Source of the DNA: a virus
Reading direction: 5' to 3' (one strand)
DNA: 62,886 bases
Virus record (IMG/VR): IMGVR_UViG_3300017971_003303
Span: 1-62,886 of that record
Under the pieces are notes generated by a model. The model had not been told where the DNA came from. It saw nothing but the letters and a program-made list of their open reading frames with translations, and did not search any database. Position 1 is the stretch's first letter. Every line of letters begins with the position of its first letter. This document shows, piece by piece, positions 18,741 to 27,908 of this stretch. The position numbers were made by a program, and so were the translations under genes.

Positions 18741-20002
18741 TTTGATTCACCTATTAATATTTGATTGTTGTACATCCAATTACTAGGGCTATCTGTAATT
18801 TTAAAATATTTTGTTAATTTACTTAACCACCAATCTTTACTTCTTTTAATTTTATGTGTAGGGTCTGCATGTAAATTAGGATTACCTTCAAAAGGTATGG
18901 AGAAAATAAAACTATTAGCTTTATTATAAATGGATTTTAAAACATTATCTAATTTGTCCTCATCAACGTGTTCCAATATATCTATACATAAAATTAAATC
19001 CCATGTATCATTATGTATTGTTTTATTATTAAATTTTGTTATGTCACTAACTTCTATATTTATATCATATGGACTATTTTTAGTTGCCCACTCACTTTTA
19101 TCAATACCTAAATACGTACATCCAAAAAATTCTTGAAATACATATCCATAATGTCCCACACCACAACCCAAATCCAAAACAGATTTTGGTTTAAACTTTT
19201 TATACCATTCGTTTACCATTAAAAAATGTTTTGTTTCTATACTTTTCCTATTCATGAAATATATTTCGTCCCTATCAATTCCAAAATTATTCAAAATAAC
19301 ATCAGGAATCTCCAAAATATTAAATTGTTTTTTAGGATACATACCAAAAATATGACCAAAGTACCAGTTCCTTAAATAATCTTTAGTATGCATATTTGAT
19401 TTTTTTGTATGATTTTTATATTTTTTATTTATATTAAAAACATTTGATATATAAGATAAATGCCATATTGTACCTGACTGTATTTGTCCAGATAATTTAT
19501 TACTTTCAGTTGATTGTAGTATTGGATGTTCAACTTCTGGATAAAATAAATCCTCTGTAACTTTGAATAATCTATGTGGGACAAAATGTATATCATGTGT
19601 TGAATCTTCATGTCCTAAGTCACCAATAAAATGTCTCATTCTTACACTCCATAATATTTTGTGTTGATTTTTTGGTACATTATTTATGAACGTTCTTATA
19701 TCGTCTAATTTATCAATAACTTCGTCTGCATCAAGAACTAAACACCACCAACCCAAATAATTCTCTTTAATATAGTCTAAATAAAAGTTTCTTTGTTTAC
19801 CATTCATTCCTAAGTCTTCTTGATTATAATTTTGAAATATCGGTTGTACATTTTGTTCAAAATTTGAAACTATAACATTAGTATCATCAGTACTTCCACC
19901 ATCACAATAAACTATGTCATCAGCATCTTTAACTGATTCTAAAGACATACCAATAAATTTTTCACAATTTTGTCCCATAATAACGACTACGAGTTTTTCC
20001 AT
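18737..20002 (-). CDS. GT2 glycosyltransferase fused to SAM methyltransferase
   Basis: The protein has 421 residues. Residues 1-230 are a GT2 domain (VVVIMGQNCEKFIGMSLESV, then VYCDGGSTDDT, and the 'LVLDADEVID' DxD site). Residues about 265-400 are a class I methyltransferase ('SVLDLGCGVGHYGYVFQEFF', then 'DLILCIDILEHVDEDKLD'). The fusion suggests that the sugar added by the first domain, or its neighbour, is methylated by the second. It overlaps the B12-radical SAM gene upstream by 16 bp. Confidence 0.8.
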   Translation of the reverse strand: MEKLVVVIMGQNCEKFIGMSLESVKDADDIVYCDGGSTDDTNVIVSNFEQNVQPIFQNYNQEDLGMNGKQRNFYLDYIKENYLGWWCLVLDADEVIDKLDDIRTFINNVPKNQHKILWSVRMRHFIGDLGHEDSTHDIHFVPHRLFKVTEDLFYPEVEHPILQSTESNKLSGQIQSGTIWHLSYISNVFNINKKYKNHTKKSNMHTKDYLRNWYFGHIFGMYPKKQFNILEIPDVILNNFGIDRDEIYFMNRKSIETKHFLMVNEWYKKFKPKSVLDLGCGVGHYGYVFQEFFGCTYLGIDKSEWATKNSPYDINIEVSDITKFNNKTIHNDTWDLILCIDILEHVDEDKLDNVLKSIYNKANSFIFSIPFEGNPNLHADPTHKIKRSKDWWLSKLTKYFKITDSPSNWMYNNQILIGESK

Positions 20003-21207
20003 TGTTCCTCCGCAATGTTTCTAACATCTTCAATTTGTTGTGCTGACATACCATTGGTTCTATGAAATGCTTTTGGTGGTTTTTTTCCTGCTTCCAAATA
20101 TTTAGTATAGTCTCTATCTAATATTTCAATCCCGAATTCCTGTGGTTGTCTCCAAATAGGTGTTCCTGGGAAAGGTGTCATGATATAAAAATCTGCACTC
20201 GTTAAGCCTTCTTGTTTTAATCCTAATGCAAAATTTATGGTACGAGTAGCATCAGCGAGTGTTTCATTTGGGAGTCCAAACATAAAGAATCCCTTTGATT
20301 TTATTCTATATTTTGTAAGAGTCCTAACAGCATTTAAATTGTCTTGTGTTGTCATTCTTTTACTAACATCATCTAACCTTTCGTCTACACCACTCTCAAT
20401 ACCTAAACTAACCCAGGAACATCCAGCTTGTGATAAATTTCTTACTAAATCATCATCTAACATATTTGCTCTTGTAGTTAATCTAAATCTTATATCTTCA
20501 TCTCCTATTTTATCTAGTAGTCCTAATGTTCTTCGTCTATTAGTAGTAAATGCATCATCCAAAAAGTAAATATCTCTAAAACCATATTCTTTTAATTGTC
20601 TAATATCTCTTGTAACATAGTCATCAGTGTGATATCTAACTCTTCTATTCATATTACCACAAAATATACATCCATTGGCACATCCTCTACTAGTTATAGA
20701 TGTACTAGCTTTTCTTCCATCTTGTCTAAATGTATAATCAGCCATGTTAACAAATTCTCTTCCTGGTATTGCCATCCTTCTCAAATTAGTAGGATTTGGT
20801 GTGACTACTTTATTTGGTAGACCATGTTTAATCATTACAGGGGTAATTTCTTCACCTTCACCTACTACAACAGTATTAAAATAAGGAGATAATGTTTGTG
20901 GCATAGCTGTTGCATGATATCCTCCAGCTATAGTTCTAATACCTCTACTAGCACACATTTGACCAAGTCTTACTGCTTCTGGATAAACAGGTGATGTATA
21001 AACACTCACACCAACATATTCAGGTGTTTTATTATCTAATTCATATACTAATCTTTCCATACTACAATGGTCCATATCTCTTACTCTTACTTTAATACCA
21101 GCTTCTTTTAAACTACTAGCTATTGACAATAAACCTATTGGAGGTCTATCACCTGCATTAGTTAGTATATCTCTACTACTTGGATTTATTAACATTACAT
21201 CTGACAT
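19987..21207 (-). CDS. B12-binding-type radical SAM enzyme
   Basis: The protein has 406 residues. The N-terminal part (INPSSRDILTNAGDRPPIGL, then VGVSVYTSPVYPEAV and TIAGGYHATAMPQTL) is a cobalamin-binding Rossmann fold. The middle has 'SRGCANGCIFCGN', the CxxxCxxC radical SAM site, then 'YFLDDAFT', 'SLGIESGVDERLD' and 'MFGLPNE'. The family includes methyltransferases acting on unreactive carbons and ring-modifying enzymes. Codon use appears richer in G/C than its neighbours, hinting at a recent origin elsewhere. Substrate unknown. Confidence 0.8.
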   Translation of the reverse strand: MSDVMLINPSSRDILTNAGDRPPIGLLSIASSLKEAGIKVRVRDMDHCSMERLVYELDNKTPEYVGVSVYTSPVYPEAVRLGQMCASRGIRTIAGGYHATAMPQTLSPYFNTVVVGEGEEITPVMIKHGLPNKVVTPNPTNLRRMAIPGREFVNMADYTFRQDGRKASTSITSRGCANGCIFCGNMNRRVRYHTDDYVTRDIRQLKEYGFRDIYFLDDAFTTNRRRTLGLLDKIGDEDIRFRLTTRANMLDDDLVRNLSQAGCSWVSLGIESGVDERLDDVSKRMTTQDNLNAVRTLTKYRIKSKGFFMFGLPNETLADATRTINFALGLKQEGLTSADFYIMTPFPGTPIWRQPQEFGIEILDRDYTKYLEAGKKPPKAFHRTNGMSAQQIEDVRNIAEEQWKNS

Positions 21208-22364
21208 TTTTTAATCAACCCATCCCATTGTTTTATAACAGTATTCCATGTATAATTTTTCTTAACCTTTTCAACACCCCTTCTTCCTAATGTTTGTCTT
21301 AATCTTTTATCATTATATAATACTTCTAGAGCTTCTGCTGCTTTGTCTATATCCATAACACCTCTCTCCACATTCCAACTTCCTGTTAAATCTGTCACGA
21401 TAGGAACAGGAATACCACATTGTCCATCGTCCATCAGTAGTTCTTGAGTTGTAGTGAAATCAGTAACTACAGAAGGAATACCAGCACCAGCAGCCTCTAT
21501 AGTTGGTACACCAAATCCTTCGCCTGATGTAGACAAGAAAAATACATCCATAAGATTATATATTTCATTCATATCCTCATAATTAAACCCCTTATAAAAA
21601 CTCATACCACTCCATATTACTCTATTTTGTATGCCCAATCTTTTTACTAGCTCCATGCTATCAAAAACAGCGGCTCCATCATATGGGTCAGAGTGACAAA
21701 ATAAAACTACGTCTTGATGATTTTTAGCAAACTTAGCAAAAGCTTTAAACATTCTATCCGGCATTTTTCTTCCTTGATTTCTATAAACACTTCCTACTAC
21801 AAACTTATCGTGTAAATTCCATTTTTGTTTTATTAATAATCTTTGAGAATTTGTTAATGGTTTGTATACTGAAGTATCAATAGCATGTGGAATATAATGT
21901 GAATTAATATTATATAAATCATGTGCTTGTTTTTGTGCAAATTTACTCATAGCTACTGGTACGTTACATTTTCTTAAAATACCATCACATCTTAATGGTA
22001 AACCCCCTTCACCATCTGAAGGATAGTAAAAAATAGTTTTTGCAGGAGCATAATCTAATTGCATGTACCAAGGATATAACATAAATGTATCTAATAACAC
22101 TCCAAAGAAATCTGGTTTTAATTCTCTTATCCTTGGAACTAGTAAATCCTTTGAGTAAGGTTCTTTTCCTGTGCCCATAGTGGTAAATTTTAGTTCTCTT
22201 CCATCCTCAAACTTAACATAAGGTATATTTTGTCCAACGTAGTTATGACCTTGATAATAACATTCATGTCCTAAATCTGTCAAACCATTTAATATATTAC
22301 TAGAAATTGTTGCAAATCCAGTACAAGTAAACGGGCTATCTGACAACCACATAATTTTTGCCAT
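21195..22364 (-). CDS. GT4-type glycosyltransferase
   Basis: The protein has 389 residues in a GT-B fold. 'MWLSDSPFTCTGFATISSNI' opens the acceptor domain, 'HYIPHAIDTSVYKPL' is the linker, 'FVVGSVYRNQGRKMPDRMFKA' starts the donor domain and 'FFLSTSGEGFGVPTIEAAGA' is the E-x7-E motif. It is the most upstream sugar-cluster gene on this strand. Its ATG shares a base with the stop of the AbrB-like gene before it, so it may be co-regulated with that gene. Confidence 0.8.
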   Translation of the reverse strand: MAKIMWLSDSPFTCTGFATISSNILNGLTDLGHECYYQGHNYVGQNIPYVKFEDGRELKFTTMGTGKEPYSKDLLVPRIRELKPDFFGVLLDTFMLYPWYMQLDYAPAKTIFYYPSDGEGGLPLRCDGILRKCNVPVAMSKFAQKQAHDLYNINSHYIPHAIDTSVYKPLTNSQRLLIKQKWNLHDKFVVGSVYRNQGRKMPDRMFKAFAKFAKNHQDVVLFCHSDPYDGAAVFDSMELVKRLGIQNRVIWSGMSFYKGFNYEDMNEIYNLMDVFFLSTSGEGFGVPTIEAAGAGIPSVVTDFTTTQELLMDDGQCGIPVPIVTDLTGSWNVERGVMDIDKAAEALEVLYNDKRLRQTLGRRGVEKVKKNYTWNTVIKQWDGLIKKCQM

Positions 22365-22600
22365 TATACAATAACTTTTATAGGTTCCTCCTTCTTAATA
22401 TGTCCACATCCACTTTCTAAAATTATAGAAGTACCACTTGTCCTTATACTAAAAAAACAATTGTGATATTCAAAAGCAATTTCTTTAGGAATTGTCATTC
22501 CATAAACATCACCAGTTTTATTATTAGTCACTAATTTCCTTAATTTCCTAAATAATGACGGACTTCTTCTAAAATTAAATACCCTCTCATCTGTAACCAT
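22364..22600 (-). CDS. AbrB/SpoVT-like small DNA-binding protein
   Basis: The protein has 78 residues. 'GDVYGMTIPKEIAFEYHNC' resembles the swapped-hairpin AbrB core (a G-x-x-x-x-x-IPKEI-A pattern). The ATG at 22600 lies 24-26 nt after a TATA-like box, so translation may start at the first base of the transcript; the in-frame GTG at 22606 is less likely. It heads the glycan cluster and could regulate it. Confidence 0.5.
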   Translation of the reverse strand: MVTDERVFNFRRSPSLFRKLRKLVTNNKTGDVYGMTIPKEIAFEYHNCFFSIRTSGTSIILESGCGHIKKEEPIKVIV

Positions 22601-22615
22601 AAGCACTCTTTTTAT

Positions 22616-22628
22616 TAAATTATATAAT
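22616..22628 (-). promoter_or_regulatory. Putative TATA promoter for the glycan cluster
   Basis: On the minus strand the sequence reads ATTATATAATTTA, the same 13 bases as the core of the repeated late promoter on the plus strand. Its centre lies about 25 nt before the ATG at 22600, as expected for a leaderless archaeal transcript. It lies right behind the stop of the 22628-22888 gene. Confidence 0.5.
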
Positions 22629-22888
22629 TATAAGACTTTATAAATCTTTTGTTTTCCATTACTTTTGAGCAATATCAACATATCCATAATTCTTTCTTTG
22701 TCTTCTTGTAATTTTGTAAATGGGTTATGTCCATTAGCATAATTAATATTAAATGCAATAACTCTATTTATACTTTTCAATCTTCTTTCTAATCCTTTCT
22801 GTAGTTTTAACTTTTGTTCACTAGACATTGTTTTTATTCTCTTCCTCAGTTTTTTCAAGGTTAAGTTATTATATGGTCTAATTTTCAT
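22628..22888 (-). CDS. Small basic helical protein, not recognised
   Basis: The protein has 86 residues, is basic and is predicted mostly alpha-helical (KLRKRIKTMSSEQKLKLQ, then LERRLKSI). No known family is recognisable. It overlaps the primase gene upstream by 4 bp (ATGA-type coupling), so it may be an accessory protein of replication. Confidence 0.5.
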   Translation of the reverse strand: MKIRPYNNLTLKKLRKRIKTMSSEQKLKLQKGLERRLKSINRVIAFNINYANGHNPFTKLQEDKERIMDMLILLKSNGKQKIYKVL

Positions 22889-23856
22889 TTATATATATCC
22901 TTTCCGTAAAACTGGCACTTCCCTACACATAATCCATCTTGGATAATTTTTTCACATTTCGGAAATACAATATCATGTCTATCGTATATATATTGTAGCT
23001 GTTTTTCCTCTTTAATACAATGATAAAACTTCCTATCAGATAAACACCTCTTTAGTGTATCTGCCGCTTCCTCTATTAAAAATCCCCTTTCCCTAAGATA
23101 TAAAATAAGTAAGTATCTCTCTTTCCAACCAGCATCAGGTGTATTTATAATTCTCCTTACACAATCAGGACAATTTTCTATTACTCTTTCCTCAATCATA
23201 TTTTTATTAACTTCTAAATCTACACAAAATTTAAAATCTAATCTTGGTTTACTATCAAATTGACTAATATTAAATAATTCTTTTCCAATAAAAATATTTT
23301 TAACAAAATTTTGTCTATTCGCTAATCTCCTAATATAGTGATTTCCTCTTTCCAACTGGTCTTGATTTAAAGGAATACAGAATCTTCCTGCTATTGGATG
23401 GTATGTATTAGGAATCCTGGCAAGTTGTGCAGTATTACCAATAACTTGTGGGTCAACAATCAATTTAAGTTTATCTATAAAATATTTTTGTGCTTGTTTT
23501 ATAGCATGTCTTTTATATTTTAATCTTGCTTGTTTACAATGAACATATAAATGATATCCTCTTCCTGACATAACTACAGAATGTTTTAAATTTTTCTCTT
23601 CACAAAATCTATGCAATTTTATCATGTTGAAATGAGCATCACAACTCTTATCATCAAAATCAAAATATATTTTATCTATTACTGCACTATCATAATCAGG
23701 TTTGAAGTTCTCTTTAATTTTTTTAAACCAATATATTGATGAATATATAGCTTTCTTTTTACCATTATGAACGTTAATATAATTCAAATACTCCTTTAAA
23801 TTATATACTGTCTTACGAGGTGGTCCTACTTCACGAGGGAATCGATTGAATAACAT
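22885..23856 (-). CDS. Archaeo-eukaryotic primase (PrimPol-like)
   Basis: About 323 residues. 'KIYFDFDDKSC' supplies the catalytic acidic residues (DxD), and 'SGRGYHLYVHCK' is the sGxGxH motif of the AEP superfamily. The C-terminal part has four cysteines (CPDC near the middle, CEKIIQDGLCVGKC near the end) that may bind zinc or an iron-sulfur cluster as in PriL/PriCT parts. It makes primers for the DNA polymerase encoded two genes upstream. I prefer the ATG at 23856 to the one at 23877 because it shortens the overlap with the Cas4-like gene. Confidence 0.75.
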   Translation of the reverse strand: MLFNRFPREVGPPRKTVYNLKEYLNYINVHNGKKKAIYSSIYWFKKIKENFKPDYDSAVIDKIYFDFDDKSCDAHFNMIKLHRFCEEKNLKHSVVMSGRGYHLYVHCKQARLKYKRHAIKQAQKYFIDKLKLIVDPQVIGNTAQLARIPNTYHPIAGRFCIPLNQDQLERGNHYIRRLANRQNFVKNIFIGKELFNISQFDSKPRLDFKFCVDLEVNKNMIEERVIENCPDCVRRIINTPDAGWKERYLLILYLRERGFLIEEAADTLKRCLSDRKFYHCIKEEKQLQYIYDRHDIVFPKCEKIIQDGLCVGKCQFYGKDIYK

Positions 23857-24562
23857 TTTTATAACTAGGACAATCATCCTTAAACTGACATGTATTACAA
23901 TAACAATTTAACTTAGGTTCACGATTTATTTCCATATCTTTTCTAACTTGTTTTATAGTCTTAAATGTTCTATCTATGTATTTGTTTTTAACTTCTTCAA
24001 AAAATAATTTGTCTTGGTCTACAAAATAAATTCCCCAGTATTTAACTTTATTTTCAGAAAAACATCCTCTGTCAAATAACTCCTTATAGATTGCTAACTC
24101 AAATCTATAGTCGTCAAATTTTTCTGGATAATATCTTCCTGTTTTCCAATCAATAATTATAATTCCATTATCTTTTGGATTCATATAAACAGCATCTATA
24201 AATCCTCTCAATTTTAAGTCATCATCCTCAACTGCCAACTCCTGAAATATTGGTTTAAAGTATTTTGGGTCAAAGTTACCTTTTTCATCAACACACATCT
24301 TAATCCTTTTATTTTCAAAATCTAAGAACTTTGTTATAACACTCATATCTTTTTTAGGTTTTATTTCAGGAATTTTTGTATTTTCTCTAGATATGAGCTG
24401 AATATTTTTGTAGAAGTTTTGTATTTCTTCATGAATCTTTATTCCCCTTTCCTGTGCCTTACTAGGTTTAGATTTAATACCATCTATGTAAATCTTTTTC
24501 CATTTAAAAGGACATTGGAGATATAAATTAATCTGACTTTTGCTTAATCTTCTTTTCACCAT
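23831..24562 (-). CDS. Cas4/RecB-like PD-(D/E)XK nuclease
   Basis: The protein has 243 residues. 'LSKSQINLYLQCPFKWKKIY' is the N-terminal SxSxxxxxxxCPxxx motif with the first cysteine. 'HEEIQNFY' gives the histidine, 'LRGFIDAVY' and 'IIIDWKTGR' are the D...(D/E)xK catalytic core, and 'CYCNTCQFKDDCPSY' holds the final cysteines of the iron-sulfur site. It is probably a 5'-3' exonuclease serving replication or recombination. It sits between primase and polymerase genes and overlaps both. Confidence 0.85.
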   Translation of the reverse strand: MVKRRLSKSQINLYLQCPFKWKKIYIDGIKSKPSKAQERGIKIHEEIQNFYKNIQLISRENTKIPEIKPKKDMSVITKFLDFENKRIKMCVDEKGNFDPKYFKPIFQELAVEDDDLKLRGFIDAVYMNPKDNGIIIIDWKTGRYYPEKFDDYRFELAIYKELFDRGCFSENKVKYWGIYFVDQDKLFFEEVKNKYIDRTFKTIKQVRKDMEINREPKLNCYCNTCQFKDDCPSYKNVIQSIPS

Positions 24563-26811
24563 AGACCCATTTGTTTAAGAGTATCCTCAAACCTAACCTC
24601 CTTCTTTTTCTTTTTTCCTGGAAGTATCAAATATTTATAATCCCATCCTAAACTCTGATACAAAGGTCCCACTTTCATATCAACTATCCTCATAATCATC
24701 TTGTCGTAATCTATTTGATATCCATCCCACATATAACTTCCTGATTTGAATGCAACTACATTATCATAAGAATTTTTTATAAACACATACTTAATCTTAT
24801 CGCCTTGTTGAATTTGCGCATTATGATGTTTATTTGCATTTCTAGCGGCTCTTACATGGATTGTATTTCCATAACTATCCAAATTTTTACTTATAGATAT
24901 TGGTAAGGCAAAATCCTCAACCTCAAACTTTGTTTTAATTTTTAATTTAAAATCTTCTATATATTTATCAATTTCTTCCTTACTTTTTTCATAGCACAAC
25001 ATTTTTAAAACTTCTCTTATAAATACCCTTCCAACTCTTGGACTATCACTTCTTTTACTTTCAAAACCGACAACTGAAAACTTATCTACATACTCTCCAT
25101 CTTCCCAAATTATCCTTCCTGCATATCTCTTTTTAGCACCTTCACCACATGCTTTCCTCTTAAATAAAACTGTTTTATATACTTTCTCAAATTCTAATTT
25201 AAAAATATTATTTTTATCCTCAACACCTAATTTTTTAAAATATGTTTTGAAGTAATTATTTATATCATTGTTTAAAGATATGAAATCGTTAATAGACTTT
25301 TCTCCCATTTCTATAAAACAACTATCAGTATCACCATAAACAATTTTTAATCCTTTTTCTTCAAACCACTTATGTACTTCTTTTATAATTTTCCTAGCCA
25401 TATAAGTTATTGTTTCAGCAACCTTACCTTTAAACAATCTAAATAAAGGAAAACCTAACACACCATAAAAACTATTTGCTATTGTCTTTAAAGCATATTG
25501 AGTCATCCATAATGTTTTATACTCCCTACTATTTTTATCTAATACTTTCATTTTGTCTTTTACTTCTTTCCTTTCATCCAAAAGAGGTTTAACTATTGAT
25601 GGGATTAGTCCTGGTTCTCTTTTGTAATAAAACTTATCGTCTATATTTAAACATCCTTCCTCTCTCTCTTGTAAATATGTTTCATAAGAGGTATTAAATC
25701 CTATCATGATACTTGGATATAGGCTTTTCATATCCATAACAGCTATGTTTTTATGAATCTTTGGTTCACTATCATGAACAAATCCTCCTTCATACTTTAA
25801 TCTTTTATTTTTTTGTACTGAAGGAAGAATATATTTACCTTTGACTGTACGAAGACATAGACAATCTGCTATTTTTGAATTCATAAATACATCCTCAAAC
25901 TTACAAAAACAAAGTCTTCTTAACTCATCAAAAAAATCAACTATCCTTAATTTTTCATTTAACAATACCATTAATTCAACATCTTTTTTATTATATAATA
26001 AAAATTTTTCAATATCTGTTTTATATAAATCATCTAATTCACCTTTGTATTTTTCTTTTTCTCCTACATTTTCATATTGACTTATATAATCTAAACTCCA
26101 ACTCTCCCTTCCTTGTCCTGCAGTAATCTTTTTGTATCCTTGAAGAAGGTCAAAACAAATTCTTCCAAAAACTTTTGTTGTGTAGTGATTTTTGAATCTA
26201 TGTTTTATTGCATAACATTTTTGTTCTATTCGCCCCAGTTTATTATTGTTTATTCCTAGATTTTGTAATCGGTTGATTATGAATGGAAAGTCAAAACCAT
26301 CACCATTCCAAGCAATAAACATGTCTGGGTCTTTTTCTTTTACATAGTTTATAAAAGCCATTAACATTCTTTTTTCATTATTGTGAGTTTTACCTAAACA
26401 AACTTGCCAATATTTTTTATCAAAACTATCATAACATCCTATACATATGATTGGATTGTTGGCTTTTTCTGGTGATTCATAACCTTTTTCTGTTTTTGCA
26501 ATTTCTATATCTATATAGCAAATTCTAATTTCGTCTTGTTCTATCTTATCAAAATTATCTATTATAAAACGATTTGTATAAACTATATCTGCTTCATGAT
26601 GATTTTCGTAGTTATCTCTAACTTTCTTAACATGTTTTGGGTCCTTAGTGAATACTTTTTTTAGACTTACTCCTGATATTGATTTGTGTTTGCCTTCATA
26701 ATGTTCGTAGTAGAAGTATGGCTTAAAATTAACTTTATTTTCGTGTAGTACTCTTTGTTTGTCTCTACCATAAATATATATTTTGGAACCTATATTTTCT
26801 ATTGTTATCAT
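24556..26811 (-). CDS. Family B DNA polymerase with 3'-5' exonuclease
   Basis: The protein has 751 residues. Exo I is ICYIDIEIAKTE, Exo II is FIAWNGDGFDFPFI and Exo III is YNKKDVELM. Pol A is MDMKSLYPSIMIGFN, Pol B is KTIANSFYGVLGFPLF and Pol C is VYGDTDSCFIE. All catalytic acids are present, so both proofreading and polymerising activities are expected. The C-terminus ends in 'TLKQMGLW', like the start of the PIP box of archaeal PolB (QVGLxxWL) but truncated at the end. The gene overlaps those on both sides by 4-7 bp. Confidence 0.95.
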   Translation of the reverse strand: MITIENIGSKIYIYGRDKQRVLHENKVNFKPYFYYEHYEGKHKSISGVSLKKVFTKDPKHVKKVRDNYENHHEADIVYTNRFIIDNFDKIEQDEIRICYIDIEIAKTEKGYESPEKANNPIICIGCYDSFDKKYWQVCLGKTHNNEKRMLMAFINYVKEKDPDMFIAWNGDGFDFPFIINRLQNLGINNNKLGRIEQKCYAIKHRFKNHYTTKVFGRICFDLLQGYKKITAGQGRESWSLDYISQYENVGEKEKYKGELDDLYKTDIEKFLLYNKKDVELMVLLNEKLRIVDFFDELRRLCFCKFEDVFMNSKIADCLCLRTVKGKYILPSVQKNKRLKYEGGFVHDSEPKIHKNIAVMDMKSLYPSIMIGFNTSYETYLQEREEGCLNIDDKFYYKREPGLIPSIVKPLLDERKEVKDKMKVLDKNSREYKTLWMTQYALKTIANSFYGVLGFPLFRLFKGKVAETITYMARKIIKEVHKWFEEKGLKIVYGDTDSCFIEMGEKSINDFISLNNDINNYFKTYFKKLGVEDKNNIFKLEFEKVYKTVLFKRKACGEGAKKRYAGRIIWEDGEYVDKFSVVGFESKRSDSPRVGRVFIREVLKMLCYEKSKEEIDKYIEDFKLKIKTKFEVEDFALPISISKNLDSYGNTIHVRAARNANKHHNAQIQQGDKIKYVFIKNSYDNVVAFKSGSYMWDGYQIDYDKMIMRIVDMKVGPLYQSLGWDYKYLILPGKKKKKEVRFEDTLKQMGLW

Positions 26812-27908
26812 ATTAATAACTCTTGTTGTTTAGTTTCATCCTTTTTAAAACTCATTCTATACTTATCACATGTCTTTTCAAATCCCATTTTATCACAATC
26901 GTCAATAAAGTTTAATGCTTCCATCACTCTTTTATTGGGATTTATTGTTTCTTTAACTATTTCTGTATACTTGTCTTTTCTTAATGAGTCTAAAAATATA
27001 TTTGTTTTTAACATACTCCATAAATTATGTGCAATAAACCATCTTCCTACTAATACTTCATTTTGTTTTAATAGTTCATTATAGTCTATTTTTTGACAAA
27101 CAGGACAACAGCAGAATGATTTTGTGAAATGAAAATCCTTTGTTATGGATATAATTTTATCTGAGGATATAGGATTATAACAATTCCATCTACTAGCACC
27201 ATTTAAGGCGTTAGAGGAGTCGAATGTGGTTATACTATTTCTTATTAATATTATCATTCTATTAAAACTACCAATACCTAGGAAGTGAACATAACATCCT
27301 TTATCAATAAAATATTTTTTTGCGTGAGATGAAGAAAGAGCTAAATATAATATATCATCAGTTTTTGCTGCGTATACTATTCCTCCAGGAAATGCTTTAC
27401 TATACTTGTCAAGACCCAGTTTCTCATCAATTATTTTTAAGTTATAATCTAATTGGTCTTTGGATTTACCATGAAGTATATAACAAAATCTCTTATGATA
27501 CTCTGGATAATTGTCTCTTAGGAATCTTGCTTGCATTAAAGCAATATCAAAATTCTTTTCAATTATTTCCTTAATCTTTTCATCAGTATGGTATGTAAAT
27601 TTACTACCTCTTTGCTGTTTAACTGGGGGTGTATCAAATGAAAATATTTTGGTTGCATTTAGGGATATTTGTTTTAATAGTGATTCCTTCCAATCCATTT
27701 TACATTGTCCAGATATCACTTGAAATCCTCCTGAATCTGTAAGTAAAAATGTATCTGGTCTCATCAATGGTTTTAATTTTTCTGGTTCTATTGTTTGAAG
27801 ATTTATAAGTACATTCGGATAATAGAATGGTGAATCGTCTTTCCACCAATGTACATTATCATTAATGGCATACCAAACATTATGTACTGGTATGTATCTA
27901 CTCTTCAT
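26808..27908 (-). CDS. dpdA: DpdA-like DNA 7-deazaguanine transglycosylase (TGT family)
   Basis: About 366 residues. 'FLLTDSGGFQVISGQ' is the TGT base-binding motif with the proton-acceptor Asp. 'PGGIVYAAK' and 'TTFDSSNALNGA' give the glycine loop and the likely nucleophile Asp (FDS). 'CCCPVC' plus a His about 23 residues on (IAHNLW) form the zinc site. TGT-family enzymes swap guanine for a 7-deazaguanine; viral DpdA members do this in DNA. The start at 27908 is preferred: it forms an ATGA overlap with the gene upstream, while ATGs at 27962 and 27929 overlap that gene more. The preQ0 synthesis genes follow upstream in the same operon. Confidence 0.8.
   Translation of the reverse strand: MKSRYIPVHNVWYAINDNVHWWKDDSPFYYPNVLINLQTIEPEKLKPLMRPDTFLLTDSGGFQVISGQCKMDWKESLLKQISLNATKIFSFDTPPVKQQRGSKFTYHTDEKIKEIIEKNFDIALMQARFLRDNYPEYHKRFCYILHGKSKDQLDYNLKIIDEKLGLDKYSKAFPGGIVYAAKTDDILYLALSSSHAKKYFIDKGCYVHFLGIGSFNRMIILIRNSITTFDSSNALNGASRWNCYNPISSDKIISITKDFHFTKSFCCCPVCQKIDYNELLKQNEVLVGRWFIAHNLWSMLKTNIFLDSLRKDKYTEIVKETINPNKRVMEALNFIDDCDKMGFEKTCDKYRMSFKKDETKQQELLI

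Noticed and set aside
7978-22364. Host chromosomal segment joined to a virus by misassembly
   Set aside because: Genes run continuously with 4-20 bp overlaps, in the same AT-rich style as the replication genes upstream, so the cluster appears to be part of the viral genome.
23831-24562. CRISPR-associated Cas4 as a sign of a CRISPR-Cas locus
   Set aside because: There are no cas1/cas2 genes or repeats near; viral Cas4-like nucleases usually serve replication or recombination.
26808-27908. Archaeosine tRNA transglycosylase
   Set aside because: No PUA/ArcTGT C-terminal domains and no ArcS are seen; linkage to preQ0 and DNA replication genes favours a DNA target, though tRNA cannot be fully excluded.
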